A stretch of 64,000 bases of DNA from Neorhizobium tomejilense (GCA_002968845.1 PVBG01000023.1:1-64000), one strand, 5' to 3'. Positions 48,081 through 57,128 are shown, counted from the first letter of the stretch. Notes: generated by a model not told the origin, from the letters alone. Numbers and translations are program-made.

Positions 48081-48787
48081 GGCTTCATCCATGCTGCGTA
48101 GAGAATATCCTTCACGTCAACAAACATAAATACATCGCCTGGCTTGAAGCCGAATGCATCACTCCAGGCGGTGGCGTATGAACCGAGTTCCATGCCGAGT
48201 TCACGTAAAGCCGTCTCGTCGCCGGTCGTGGCAGCGTTGATCTCTTCCTCCTTCATCGCGTTCATGAGGTCGCTATAGGTGCTGTTCCCCTCGCTGTCGG
48301 GAATGAAGACGATGATGCCGCTCTTGTCCTCGAACTTCACCGAAAGCTCGATCTCGTCTTCGGTGAAACGCTCGCGGTTCTTGACGATCATCTGGGGAAG
48401 CACGATTGCGAAGAGGTTTTCGCGCGAAATAGCACCGTCATGGGCCTCCTGCTGCTGTTTCACCAGCTGCATGAATTCCCATCCCCTTTCGGAGATCACC
48501 TGCTTCAGCGTCTGCTTGACGGTCAGGTCGGTGACCTTGAATTGATCCGAGTCGATAAATTCCATCGCCTCGGCGGCCAGTTCACCCTTGGCGTCCAGTT
48601 CCATGAATGCGACGCTGATCGCAAAGGCGGCCTTCAGCGTCTCTTCAGCGGGCTCTCCGGTAATACCGTTTGCCACCTTGACGAGATCGGCTTTCTTTTC
48701 CTTGTCTTCGTCAGTTTCGGCAGGCTGGGCGCTCGCCTGCTGAAGGATCAGCAGAGCCGCAGGTTGAACAGCGGAGATGGAAGTCAT
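48077..48787 (-). CDS. Hypothetical soluble protein
   Basis: 236 residues, rich in Glu, Lys and Asp. MTSISAVQPAALLILQQA is a hydrophobic but unsignalled start; the rest (ELAAEAMEFIDSDQFKVTDLTVKQTLKQVISERGWEFMQLVK) is helical. EIELSVKFEDKSGIIVFIPDSEGN looks like a beta section. No family recognised. Its stop overlaps the glutamine synthetase stop by 4 bp in convergent orientation. There is no clear partner gene. Confidence 0.6.
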   Translation of the reverse strand: MTSISAVQPAALLILQQASAQPAETDEDKEKKADLVKVANGITGEPAEETLKAAFAISVAFMELDAKGELAAEAMEFIDSDQFKVTDLTVKQTLKQVISERGWEFMQLVKQQQEAHDGAISRENLFAIVLPQMIVKNRERFTEDEIELSVKFEDKSGIIVFIPDSEGNSTYSDLMNAMKEEEINAATTGDETALRELGMELGSYATAWSDAFGFKPGDVFMFVDVKDILYAAWMKP

Positions 48788-49103
48788 GCCGGCCCTCGCC
48801 CGCGACGCACCACCCTTGATGGGTATTGCCGCGATTTGTCGGGCGCTTCATGGCCAGACCAACCAATGATTCTATCAATGGTTGAAAATCTAATGCTCCC
48901 CACTTAACGAGATATGAACAAGCGGATGCAAGAGGTTGTATTGCAGGCCCTGAACTCGCCCAGATGCCGCTGCCATCCTGTTCCTGCGATTGATTGACCA
49001 GCGCATTGACCGCACACGATCGATGTTTAAGCGAATGTTTCAACCTATCTTAAATTCATGGAGGCTAAGGAAGCTTGATATTTGAAGTCTTGCGGCAAAA
49101 TCG
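48788..49103. other. Interval before GGDEF gene with vestigial sequence
   Basis: 316 bp. The only structure seen is the diacylglycerol-kinase-like tail remnant at 48957-49015, listed separately. The rest is presumed promoter for the GGDEF gene and the hypothetical gene on the other side. Confidence 0.55.
48957..49015 (-). pseudogene. Remnant of a diacylglycerol-kinase-like 3' end
   Basis: The stretch CAGATGCCGCTGCC, then TTCCTG and TTGACCAGC, repeats in order and orientation the 3' end of the gene at 49888-50826, with a short internal gap. Translated on the minus strand it gives ALVNQSQEQDGSGI against VLVNKPQERVTQERDGSGI. The stop codon is lost (TGG follows). No upstream gene body remains. 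Confidence 0.5.
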
Positions 49104-49847
49104 ATGCATATTGTTATCGCCAAGTCACTCTTTGCCGGACTTTTGTCCCTGCTCGCATCTCTGGCTCTATCGTTTGCCTTCGTTCCGATGCTGGGCGGGG
49201 AAGTCGCCGGTGCCGGCCTGGTGATGACCATCGTTTGCCCGCTTGCTATCTCCATTCCCGCCTCGGCCGTGCTTTTCAGCCAGACAGAACGCGTTCGACG
49301 TGCGGAAGCCGTGGCCTCTGACGCACTCGCGAAACTGGCCGCCGCCTACGAGGAACTTCACTGGCAGTCCCGCCGGGACGGACTGACCGGGCTGTTAAAC
49401 CGCAGCGCCTTCATGGAGGAACTGCAGACCTTCAGCGGGGAGGGTCTAACCGGAGCTCTTATTTTCCTGGATCTCGACCACTTCAAATCGATCAACGATC
49501 GCTACGGTCATGCGACCGGTGACGAGGTCCTTCGCCGCACCGGGCAGATACTCGCCACGTATGACGGGCAATTCAGCATAGCGGGCCGCCTCGGGGGCGA
49601 AGAGTTCGCTCTCTTTCAAGGTGGCCTGACCGTCGACGAGATGTTGAGGTGGTGCAAGGATATCCGTGAACTCATCGAAGGCTTGGATGTGCGCTCCGCC
49701 TCACGATCGACCGTTCCGGTGTCGGCCAGCATAGGAGCTATCCACTGTGCTTCTGGCTTCGATCCTCTTGAATGCCTCAGAGCCGCCGATGTGAACCTGT
49801 ACGAGGCAAAATCGCTCGGGCGAAATCGGGTCGTTTCATCCATCTGA
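49104..49847 (+). CDS. Membrane GGDEF diguanylate cyclase
   Basis: 247 residues. Two membrane helices (~6-28 and 35-57) are joined by a short loop, then a coiled linker (RVRRAEAVASDALAKLAAAYEEL) leads to the GGDEF domain. The site is RLGGEEFALF (GGEEF at 164-168), consistent with an active cyclase, and FLDLDHFKSIND carries the metal Asp. The RxxD inhibition site before it is absent (GQFS), so product feedback is not expected. It makes c-di-GMP; the PilZ-like gene at 31.8 kb may be an effector. Confidence 0.88.
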   Translation: MHIVIAKSLFAGLLSLLASLALSFAFVPMLGGEVAGAGLVMTIVCPLAISIPASAVLFSQTERVRRAEAVASDALAKLAAAYEELHWQSRRDGLTGLLNRSAFMEELQTFSGEGLTGALIFLDLDHFKSINDRYGHATGDEVLRRTGQILATYDGQFSIAGRLGGEEFALFQGGLTVDEMLRWCKDIRELIEGLDVRSASRSTVPVSASIGAIHCASGFDPLECLRAADVNLYEAKSLGRNRVVSSI

Positions 49848-49887
49848 AGATGGCGGCAGAACGGTTCGGATATCGCCGCGAGCCCGC

Positions 49888-50826
49888 TCAGATGCCGCTG
49901 CCGTCCCGTTCCTGTGTCACACGCTCCTGCGGCTTGTTGACCAGCACGGTCAGCTCGCCCGCATGGATCTTCAGGAGCACGTCGCGATCCATGGGCAGCA
50001 GTTCCCCGTCGATGACGCAGCGGATATCGTGGCGCTCGCGGGGGAAGTGCAGTTCCAGTTCGGTCGCCGTCATCGCCGTGACGGCCGCGTTTTCCTTCAG
50101 CCGGCCGCGCATGATATCGAAGGTCAGCCGCGCCACGCCCGCCGGCGTCAGCGGATCGGCGACATAGAAGCCGAGATGGCCGCCGGTCAGGCTGTCGGCG
50201 AACATCAGCGGATCGCGGCCGAACTCGTTGTTGGAGACGGAAATCGCCGAGACCTTGCGGTGCCCGATCTTGCCGCCGGCGTTGAACTCCACCTCGAATT
50301 CCGGCGGATTGAACATGACGCCGATCGCCGCCCGCGTGCTCGCGCGTATCTTGCCCAGCCGCGAGGCGAAGGTCATCGAATTGCGGTAACGCACCATACG
50401 CGCATGCATGCCGGCAGAAAACTGGTGCACGAAGCTCTTGCCGTTGGCGCTGGCGATGTCGATGTTTTCCGGCGTGCCGTCGGCCAGCGCATCCAGCACC
50501 TGCCAGATATCGAGCGGCAGTCTCAGCGAGCGGGCGAAAAGGTTCATGGTGCCAGCCGGCACGACGCCGAGCGTCAGGCCGCTTTTCCAGGCGATGCCGG
50601 CGGCCGCGGAGATGGTCCCGTCCCCGCCACCGGCGATCAGCCCTTCGACGCCGGTCGTCGAGGCCGCCTTTTCCATGGTCGCGACCACTTCCTTGCCGGA
50701 CACCACATGGCATTCGATCTCGTGACCGGCCGCCTTGAACGTCTCGGCTGCTCGAGCACAATAGGCGTCCATATCGGTTGTTCGGAAGGTACCGCCATCG
50801 CGGTTGAAGACGGCAAAAAGGTTCAT
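49888..50826 (-). CDS. Diacylglycerol kinase family lipid kinase
   Basis: 312 residues from MNLFAVFNRDGGTF; 79 codons of upstream frame are rejected. GLIAGGGDGTISAAAGIAW (GGGDG at 66-70) and VVPAGTMNLFARSL (~88-101) form the ATP and substrate site of the DAGK/YegS fold. GHLGFYVADPLTP lies in the C-terminal domain. It phosphorylates a lipid such as diacylglycerol or a sphingoid base; the specific lipid is unknown. A short remnant of its 3' end occurs on the far side of the GGDEF gene. Confidence 0.85.
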   Translation of the reverse strand: MNLFAVFNRDGGTFRTTDMDAYCARAAETFKAAGHEIECHVVSGKEVVATMEKAASTTGVEGLIAGGGDGTISAAAGIAWKSGLTLGVVPAGTMNLFARSLRLPLDIWQVLDALADGTPENIDIASANGKSFVHQFSAGMHARMVRYRNSMTFASRLGKIRASTRAAIGVMFNPPEFEVEFNAGGKIGHRKVSAISVSNNEFGRDPLMFADSLTGGHLGFYVADPLTPAGVARLTFDIMRGRLKENAAVTAMTATELELHFPRERHDIRCVIDGELLPMDRDVLLKIHAGELTVLVNKPQERVTQERDGSGI

Positions 50827-51098
50827 TTGATCTCGCTTGCAGAGGAGCGGATTTGGCGCGGGACAACGGCCCATCAGAGAAATGGTTGCGACCCGGAGCT
50901 TTATCAACAAGCCCGCCGTCGCTTCAGGAAAAAACTCACAATCCCGTGAGGGCTCGCCTGAATAAATGGCGGATACTACCGCAACGCACAATGCCATGTT
51001 AGCCTGAAGTTCGGTCGTTTCGATGACCCACTCACCTCCAGAGCGGGTGGATGCCTCCCACATCCTACCCGCGTCTTTTTTCCAGCAGATTCAATATT

Positions 51099-52340
51099 AT
51101 GACCGATACTGCCGCCGATTTTCAATCCGCACGGGACCGTTCGGAAGCCCAGGATTTTGATGGTGTACCCGCTCTTTCGCGGCTCGCCGTCATCCTGATC
51201 GAGATCGCATTGGCGGTCGGAGGCTTCGGCATCGGCACCGGCGAATTCGCCATCATGGGCCTGCTGCCGGATGTCGCCTCCACCTATCAGGTCAGCATTC
51301 CGATGGCGGGCTACGTGATCAGCGCCTATGCTCTCGGCGTCGTCATCGGTGCGCCGATCATCGCGGTCGCCGCTGCCCGGATGACGCGGCGGTCGCTGTT
51401 GCTGATCCTCATGACTGTGTTCGCGCTCGGCAACATCTCGAGCGCAATGGCGCCGGATTTCTGGAGCTTTACCGCGCTGCGATTCATCACCGGCCTGCCG
51501 CATGGCGCCTATTTCGGCGTCGCGGCTCTCGTGGCTGCCTCGATGGTGCCACCCAACAAACGTGCCCGCGCCGTCGGCCGGGTGATGCTCGGCCTCACCG
51601 TCGCGACCCTGGTCGGCACACCGATCGCCACCTTCATGGGACAGATGCTCAACTGGCGCGCCGCCTTCTTCCTGGTCGGGGGCATCGGCGTCGTGACGGT
51701 AGCATTGCTCTGGTATTTCCAGCCGCGCGACGCAGTGCATGAGGGCGCCAGCATTTGGCGCGAGCTCAGCGCCTTCGGCCGCGCGCAGGTATGGCTGACG
51801 CTCGGCATCGCGGCGGTCGGGTTCGGCGGCATGTTCTCGGTGTTCAGCTACATCGCCTCAACCACGACGGTGACGGCCGGGATGTCGGTCAGCATGGTGG
51901 CGATCGTGCTGACGCTGTTCGGTATCGGCATGAATGTCGGCAATATCGTCGGTTCGCGGCTGGCCGACCTGTCGCTCAAGGGCACGATCGGCGGCGTGAT
52001 GCTGTTCAACATCGTCGTCATGGGCGCCTTTGGCCTGTGGGCCGAATATCCGGTCGTGCTCTGCCTCTGCGTCTTCCTGATTGGCTGCGGGTTTGCCGCC
52101 GGACCCGCGCTGCAGACGCGGCTGATGGATGTCGCCGCCGACGCGCAGACACTGGCCGCCGCCTCCAACCATTCGGCCTTCAATATCGCCAATGCCCTCG
52201 GCGCCTGGCTCGGCGGGCTGGTGATCGCCTGGGGCTGGGGGTTTGCCGCGACCGGTTATGTGGGGGCGGTGCTGTCGCTGCTAGGCTTCGGGGTGTTCGC
52301 TGTATCTGCGGCGCTCGACCGGAAGACTCCCGCGGCCTGA
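51099..52340 (+). CDS. MFS transporter, DHA1/AraJ type
   Basis: 413 residues from MTDTAADFQS; 16 upstream codons have no ribosome site. A soluble ~35-residue N-terminus precedes twelve helices, starting VGGFGIGTGEFAIMGLLPDVASTYQVSIPMAGYVISAYALGVVIGAP, the DHA1 efflux signature (arabinose-efflux permease group). Likely exports sugars or drugs. It diverges from the lipid-kinase gene. It is followed by a mosaic palindromic repeat and a convergent HxlR gene. Confidence 0.88.
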   Translation: MTDTAADFQSARDRSEAQDFDGVPALSRLAVILIEIALAVGGFGIGTGEFAIMGLLPDVASTYQVSIPMAGYVISAYALGVVIGAPIIAVAAARMTRRSLLLILMTVFALGNISSAMAPDFWSFTALRFITGLPHGAYFGVAALVAASMVPPNKRARAVGRVMLGLTVATLVGTPIATFMGQMLNWRAAFFLVGGIGVVTVALLWYFQPRDAVHEGASIWRELSAFGRAQVWLTLGIAAVGFGGMFSVFSYIASTTTVTAGMSVSMVAIVLTLFGIGMNVGNIVGSRLADLSLKGTIGGVMLFNIVVMGAFGLWAEYPVVLCLCVFLIGCGFAAGPALQTRLMDVAADAQTLAAASNHSAFNIANALGAWLGGLVIAWGWGFAATGYVGAVLSLLGFGVFAVSAALDRKTPAA

Positions 52341-52350
52341 GAGCCAGCAG

Positions 52351-52479
52351 CCCCCTCACCCCGCCTCCGCTGTCGCTCGGCGGACCTCTCCCCGAGGGGA
52401 GAGGATGATCGAGAGGTCGCGGCACATTCCCTCTTCTCCCCAGCGGGGAGAAGGTGGCCCGAAGGGTCGGATGAGGGGG
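52351..52479. repeat. Rhizobial mosaic palindromic intergenic element
   Basis: Outer arms CCCCCTCA (52351-52358) and TGAGGGGG (52472-52479) enclose two strong hairpins, CCTCTCCCC-GA-GGGGAGAGG (52385-52404) and CTTCTCCCC-AGC-GGGGAGAAG (52433-52453). The architecture fits the RIME-type elements known from Rhizobium and Sinorhizobium. It lies between convergent genes, where it can act as a bidirectional transcription stop. Confidence 0.65.
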
Positions 52480-52535
52480 TGGCTTGCGCTGCCGTCTCCC
52501 GTTAGAGTCCGCATGAACACGCAGCGCTTCGATGA

Positions 52536-52931
52536 CTAAGCCGCTTTCGACGCAGCCTCTTCCTCCGGCATGACCATGTACTTTTTTCCGCCTTCGCAGA
52601 TGACGTGTTCCTTGCCCCAGAGGCGGAGAGCGGCGATAACCGGTTCCAGGCTGCGGCCGATCGGCGTCAGCGCATAATCGACGCGCGGCGGCACGACTGG
52701 AAATACGGTGCGCGACAGCAGACCCGCCTCTTCCAGTTCCCGCAGCTGCTTGGTCAGCATGCGCTGGGTGACCGCCGGAATGCGGCGGCGCAGTTCGTTG
52801 AAGCGCAGCGTGCCCTCCTCCAGAAGGTGATGGAGGATGACGCCCTTCCATTTTCCGTCGAGGAAACTCAGGGTCGATTCCACTGGGCAGCCTGGGAAAT
52901 TGTCGGTCAGCTTGGCACGGGGTTTCGACAT
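52536..52931 (-). CDS. HxlR family winged-helix regulator
   Basis: 131 residues. LSFLDGKWKGVILHHLLEEGTLRFNELRRRIPAVTQRMLTKQLRELE is the HxlR helix core and TVFPVVPPRVDYALTPIGRSLEPVI the wing. Cys15 (FPGCPVE) sits in the position of the N-terminal Cys used as a redox sensor by some homologues. It is divergent from the alcohol-dehydrogenase-like gene at 53055, probably its target. The 123-bp gap has imperfect GGTA/TACC-type symmetry but no strong palindrome. Confidence 0.9.
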   Translation of the reverse strand: MSKPRAKLTDNFPGCPVESTLSFLDGKWKGVILHHLLEEGTLRFNELRRRIPAVTQRMLTKQLRELEEAGLLSRTVFPVVPPRVDYALTPIGRSLEPVIAALRLWGKEHVICEGGKKYMVMPEEEAASKAA

Positions 52932-53054
52932 GGTCAGCGTCCTTTCACGGTATACTTTTCGGTACTATAGACCAAAAATGTGCATTCTTGCGCTCATTGA
53001 ACATAGGCGCCATCTAGTCTCCGGACAACAGGACACACACCAAGGAGACGTTCC

Positions 53055-54071
53055 ATGCGCGCCGTCGGCTTCAATACTCCCCAGCCAATCACCGCCGAAA
53101 CCTCGCTGATCGACATCGATCTGCCCATGCCGGAAGCGGCGGGCCGCGACCTGCTCGTCGAGATCAAGGCTGTCTCGGTCAATCCGGTCGATACCAAGGT
53201 GCGCCGCTCGGCCGCGGTCGAACCCGGCCAGCACCGGATCCTCGGTTATGACGCTGCCGGCGTGGTGAAGGCGGTCGGCTCGGGCGTCAAACTCTTCAAG
53301 CCGGGCGACGAGGTCTATTATGCCGGCGTGATCAACCGGCAGGGCACCAATGCGGAATTCCATCTGGTCGACGAGCGCATCGTCGGCTTCAAGCCGAAGA
53401 CCCTGAGCTTCGAGGAGGCCGCCGCCCTGCCGCTGACGGCGATCACCGCCTATGAGACACTGTTCCACCGCATGAAGGTGCAGGACAAGGTGGCGGGTGC
53501 CTGGAACGCGGTGCTGATTATCGGCGGCGCCGGCGGGGTCGGCTCGATCGCCATCCAGCTCCTGCGCGAACTCTCCGACGTGACGGTGATCGGCACCGGA
53601 TCGCGGCCGGAGACGCAAGGGTGGATCAAGGAACTCGGCGCCCACCATGTGCTCGACCATTCGAAGCCTATGGGGCCGCAGCTTGCCCAGATGGCGATCG
53701 GCGCGCCCGCCTTCGTCTTCTCTACGACCCATACGGAAAACCACCTCAAGGACATCCTGGAGCTGATCGCACCGCAGGGCCGCCTGGCGCTGATCGACGA
53801 CCCGAAGGAGCCGATGGACCTGCGCGCCTTCAAGAGCAAGGCGCTGTCGGTGCATTGGGAAATGATGTTCGCCCGTGCCGTCTTCCAGACCGCGGACATG
53901 ATCGAGCAGCACAAGCTCTTGAACCACGTCGCCGAACTGGTCGATGCCAAAAAGATCCGCACGACGCTTGCCGAAACGCTGGGGCCGATCAACGCCATGA
54001 ACCTGAAGAAGGCGCATGCGATGGTCGAAAGCAACCGCACCAAGGGTAAGCTGGTGCTTTCGGGCTTCTGA
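53055..54071 (+). CDS. Zinc-type alcohol dehydrogenase-like/quinone oxidoreductase
   Basis: 338 residues. GroES-like N-terminal half (VEIKAVSVNPVDTKVRRSAAVEPGQHRILGYDAAGVV) followed by a Rossmann half with IIGGAGGVGSIAIQLLREL. The structural and catalytic zinc cysteines of true alcohol dehydrogenases are missing, as in ZADH/QOR enzymes that reduce enones or quinones with NADPH. It is divergent from an HxlR regulator, a common quinone- or aldehyde-response pair. A bidirectional terminator follows. Confidence 0.9.
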   Translation: MRAVGFNTPQPITAETSLIDIDLPMPEAAGRDLLVEIKAVSVNPVDTKVRRSAAVEPGQHRILGYDAAGVVKAVGSGVKLFKPGDEVYYAGVINRQGTNAEFHLVDERIVGFKPKTLSFEEAAALPLTAITAYETLFHRMKVQDKVAGAWNAVLIIGGAGGVGSIAIQLLRELSDVTVIGTGSRPETQGWIKELGAHHVLDHSKPMGPQLAQMAIGAPAFVFSTTHTENHLKDILELIAPQGRLALIDDPKEPMDLRAFKSKALSVHWEMMFARAVFQTADMIEQHKLLNHVAELVDAKKIRTTLAETLGPINAMNLKKAHAMVESNRTKGKLVLSGF

Positions 54072-54090
54072 CGAGGCTCTGTAAAAAACA

Positions 54091-54127
54091 AAGAAAGCCC
54101 GCCGTGGCTGAAACGGCGGGCTTTCTT
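54091..54127. terminator. Bidirectional terminator
   Basis: A perfect 15-bp stem, 54091-54105 (AAGAAAGCCCGCCGT) with 54113-54127, has T-rich ends on both strands. It separates the convergent dehydrogenase and L,D-transpeptidase genes. Confidence 0.88.
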
Positions 54128-54144
54128 AGCGGCCTGGCGGTGGA

Positions 54145-54756
54145 TCAGGCCTGGATGACGACGACCTTGGCGCCGACATTGACGCGGCTGTAGAGATCGA
54201 CGACATCATGGTTCATCATGCGGATGCAGCCGCTCGACATGGCAAGCCCGATCGATTGCGGCTGGTTGGTGCCGTGGATGCGGAAATGCGTGTCGTTACC
54301 GCCGCGATAGAGATACATGGCGCGGGCGCCGAGCGGATTGTTCGGGCCACCCGGCATGCCGCCTGCGAGCTTCCGGTATCGCTCCTCGCGGCGCTGCATG
54401 TTTGCGGTGGGGGTCCAGGTCGGCCATTCGGCCTTGCGGCCGACATAGGCATTGCCGGCGAGCGCCAGTCCGGCCCGGCCGACACCGACGCCATACCGGA
54501 TCGCGCGGCCGTTGCCGAGGATATAATAGGCGCGGCGGGCCGGCGTATCGACGACCACAGTGCCGGCAGCATACGGGCTGACATAGGCGACTTCGGTGCG
54601 GCGCAGCTCCGGCTTGATGTTTTCGACCGGCACGGTCTTCAGCGGAAACTGTTCGTTCGGCAGTGCCGCGTAATTCGTCTGATCGTTGATGGTGGAAGCG
54701 CAACCGGCAAGCAGAAGCGGCAGACCGCCAAGAAAGCCGCGACGGGAAATCGACAT
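54145..54756 (-). CDS. L,D-transpeptidase (YkuD domain) lipoprotein
   Basis: 203 residues. MSISRRGFLGGLPLLLAGC combines a twin-arginine-like start and a lipobox (Cys19), so it is probably a lipid-anchored periplasmic enzyme. The YkuD domain begins VVVDTPARRAYYILGNG and ends with IHGTNQPQSIGLAMSSGCIRM, with His161 and nucleophile Cys177. It forms 3-3 crosslinks in peptidoglycan or attaches outer-membrane proteins, as in Rhizobiales that rely on this type of crosslink. Confidence 0.9.
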   Translation of the reverse strand: MSISRRGFLGGLPLLLAGCASTINDQTNYAALPNEQFPLKTVPVENIKPELRRTEVAYVSPYAAGTVVVDTPARRAYYILGNGRAIRYGVGVGRAGLALAGNAYVGRKAEWPTWTPTANMQRREERYRKLAGGMPGGPNNPLGARAMYLYRGGNDTHFRIHGTNQPQSIGLAMSSGCIRMMNHDVVDLYSRVNVGAKVVVIQA

Positions 54757-54940
54757 GAATGTGTCCTTGGTGCGTCGAGAGAATGACGCTGACCTTAAGA
54801 ATATTATGGTTAATGAAGTGCTAAACGGGCGATTGCCCCAGTCATCACGAACGCGTCAGAAGGACGCTGATGTAGAGATGCAACATTGCCATGTGCGCAA
54901 TGGGAAATGCATCCTATATGGGCGACCGGGAGGCTAGGAT

Positions 54941-55162
54941 ATGCGCACGACCATAACCGTCGACGAAAAATTACTTGCAGAGGCCAAGGAATTCAGCGGG
55001 ATCGAAAATACCTCCGAGGTGATCAAAAGAGCCCTCACGCTTCTCGTCCAGCACGAGGCAGCGCAGAGGTTGATCATGCTTGGAGGCAGCGCGCCGGATC
55101 TGGAAGATCCGCCACGCCGACGCTGGAACCCGGATGGCACTTGGGAGGGTAATCCGGAGTGA
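54941..55162 (+). CDS. Orphan VapB-type antitoxin
   Basis: 73 residues. MRTTITVDEKLLAEAKEFSGIENTSEVIKRALTLLV is the VapB ribbon-helix-helix fold, followed by an extended tail (GGSAPDLEDPPRRRWNPDG) typical of antitoxins that bind a PIN toxin. The stop overlaps a GTG, as in intact pairs, but no vapC follows: only about 21 codons of degraded sequence remain before the convergent ETF-QO gene. It could still act as an autonomous DNA-binding protein or regulate other toxins. Confidence 0.8.
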   Translation: MRTTITVDEKLLAEAKEFSGIENTSEVIKRALTLLVQHEAAQRLIMLGGSAPDLEDPPRRRWNPDGTWEGNPE

Positions 55163-55224
55163 TCTGCTTGGGGCCTCGCTCTGGCGAACTCCGCGACAGG
55201 CACCAGCCTCACATATTCGGATAG
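55159..55224 (+). pseudogene. Possible remnant of vapC toxin start
   Basis: The GTG overlapping the antitoxin stop opens a 21-codon frame (VICLGPRSGELRDRH...) that stops at 55222-55224. Another frame reads LLGASLW, like the TSVW segment of VapC toxins. The similarity is weak and the rest of the toxin is missing. Confidence 0.3.
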
Positions 55225-56870
55225 ACCGGGCCTTCGCCGCCCTGCGGGGGGACCCAGTTGATGTTCTGGTTGGGGTCCTTGATGTCGCAGGTCTTGCAGT
55301 GGACGCAGTTCTGGGCGTTGATCACGTAGACTTGGCTGCCGTCCTTCTCCACCCACTCGTAGACGCCGGCCGGACAGTAGCGTGTCGAGGGACCGCCATA
55401 GACTTCCAGCTCGGAGCGCTTCTGCAGGTCCATGTCCCTCACTTGCAGATGGACCGGCTGGTCTTCCTCGTGGTTGGTGTTCGACAGGAAGACCGATGAC
55501 AGGCGGTCGAAGGTCAGCACGCCGTCCGGCTTCGGGTAGTCGATCTTCTTGTGCCGGGCTGCCGGTTCGAGGCTCTGCGCGTCGGTCTTGCCGTGTCTCA
55601 GCGTGCCGAAGAAGGAAAAACCGAACAACGTGTTGGTCCACATGTCGAGACCGCCGAGCGCGACGCCCAAACCGGTGCCGAGCTTCGACCAGAGCGGCTT
55701 GACGTTGCGCACCCGCTTCAGGTCCGTGCCGATCGGCGTCGAGCGCCATTCGTTTTCGATCTCGACGACCTCGTCATTGGCACGACCGGCTGCGATTGCT
55801 CTGGCGATGTTGTCGGCGGCCAGAATGCCGGACAGGACCGCATTGTGGCTGCCCTTGATGCGCGGCACGTTGACGAGGCCGGCGGAACAGCCGATCAGCG
55901 CGCCGCCCGGGAAGGTCAGTTTCGGCACCGACTGGTAACCGCCCTCCGTGATGGCGCGGGCGCCGTAGGAGAGGCGCTTCGCGCCCTCGAAGGTTCCCCG
56001 GATCGCCTGATGGGTCTTGAAGCGCTGGAACTCCTCGAACGGGTAGAGATATGGGTTCTTGTAGTTCAGGTGCACCACGAAGCCGACGGCGACGAGATTG
56101 TCCTCCAGGTGGTAGAGGAAGGAACCACCGCCGGTAGACAAGCCGAGCGGCCAGCCGAACGAGTGCTGCACCAGGCCCGGCCGGTGGTGTTCCGGCTTCA
56201 CCTGCCAGAGTTCCTTGAGGCCGATGCCGTATTTCTGGGGCTCGCGATCCTTCTGCAGGTCGAACCGCAGGATCAACTGCTTGGCGAGCGATCCGCGCAC
56301 GCCCTCGCCGATCAGCGTGTATTTGCCGATCAGTTCCATGCCGCGGGTAAAGGCCGGGCCGGGCTCGCCATTGCGCTCGACGCCCATGTCGCCGGTCGCC
56401 ACGCCCTTGACCGCGCCGTTCTCGTCATAAAGCACTTCGGTGGCGGCAAAGCCCGGATAAATCTCGACGCCGAGCGCTTCCGCCTTTTCGGCGAGCCAGC
56501 GACAGACGTTACCGAGCGAGACGATGTAGTTGCCGTGATTGTTCATCAGCGGCGGCATCATGAAGTTCGGAAGCCGGATCGAGCCTGCCGGGCCTAAAAA
56601 CAGGAAATGGTCGGCGGTGACCGGCTGCTTGAACGGGTGGCCTGCCTCCTCACGCCAGCCGGGCAGCAGCGCATCGATGCCCGACGGATCGACAACCGCG
56701 CCGGACAGGATATGGGCGCCGACTTCCGAACCTTTTTCGAGCACCACGACGGTCAGGTCCGGATTGACCTGCTTCAGGCGGATCGCGGCTGAAAGCCCCG
56801 CAGGACCCGCGCCGACGATCACCACGTCGAATTCCATGCTCTCGCGTTCTGGCAGTTCTTGCTCGTTCAT
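55209..56870 (-). CDS. Electron transfer flavoprotein-ubiquinone oxidoreductase
   Basis: 553 residues from MNEQELPERESMEFDVVIVGAGPAGLSAAIRL; 34 upstream codons are rejected. The FAD Rossmann motif is near residue 13. The ubiquinone-binding half follows with GIGLKELWQVKPEHHRPGLVQHSFGWPL. The C-terminal 4Fe-4S ligands are YCPAG and CVHCKTC (about residues 510-540), with the conserved end GGEGPVYPNM. It passes electrons from ETF, and so from acyl-CoA and amino acid dehydrogenases, to the quinone pool at the inner membrane. No etfAB nearby. Confidence 0.95.
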   Translation of the reverse strand: MNEQELPERESMEFDVVIVGAGPAGLSAAIRLKQVNPDLTVVVLEKGSEVGAHILSGAVVDPSGIDALLPGWREEAGHPFKQPVTADHFLFLGPAGSIRLPNFMMPPLMNNHGNYIVSLGNVCRWLAEKAEALGVEIYPGFAATEVLYDENGAVKGVATGDMGVERNGEPGPAFTRGMELIGKYTLIGEGVRGSLAKQLILRFDLQKDREPQKYGIGLKELWQVKPEHHRPGLVQHSFGWPLGLSTGGGSFLYHLEDNLVAVGFVVHLNYKNPYLYPFEEFQRFKTHQAIRGTFEGAKRLSYGARAITEGGYQSVPKLTFPGGALIGCSAGLVNVPRIKGSHNAVLSGILAADNIARAIAAGRANDEVVEIENEWRSTPIGTDLKRVRNVKPLWSKLGTGLGVALGGLDMWTNTLFGFSFFGTLRHGKTDAQSLEPAARHKKIDYPKPDGVLTFDRLSSVFLSNTNHEEDQPVHLQVRDMDLQKRSELEVYGGPSTRYCPAGVYEWVEKDGSQVYVINAQNCVHCKTCDIKDPNQNINWVPPQGGEGPVYPNM

Positions 56871-57128
56871 ATCCAACTCCGCTCGCCGGCCCCTTCCGGC
56901 TTTATTCAGGCAACCTGTTTGACAAAACCGCCCCGGCTTGTCGAGGCGGGAAAACGTCCTCCGCCTTGTCATTCGCGCAAATGGCGTTTCGGTTTTCTCA
57001 TATTACGTTTACGTACACGTCAATTATAGGCACCGAACCGCAGAAAGCAAGATCGGCCTTTCGCAGCCTTCTGCCGCTGCTATAAAGGCCCGACAACCGA
57101 TCACAGGAATTGGGGAAGGAATAAAATC

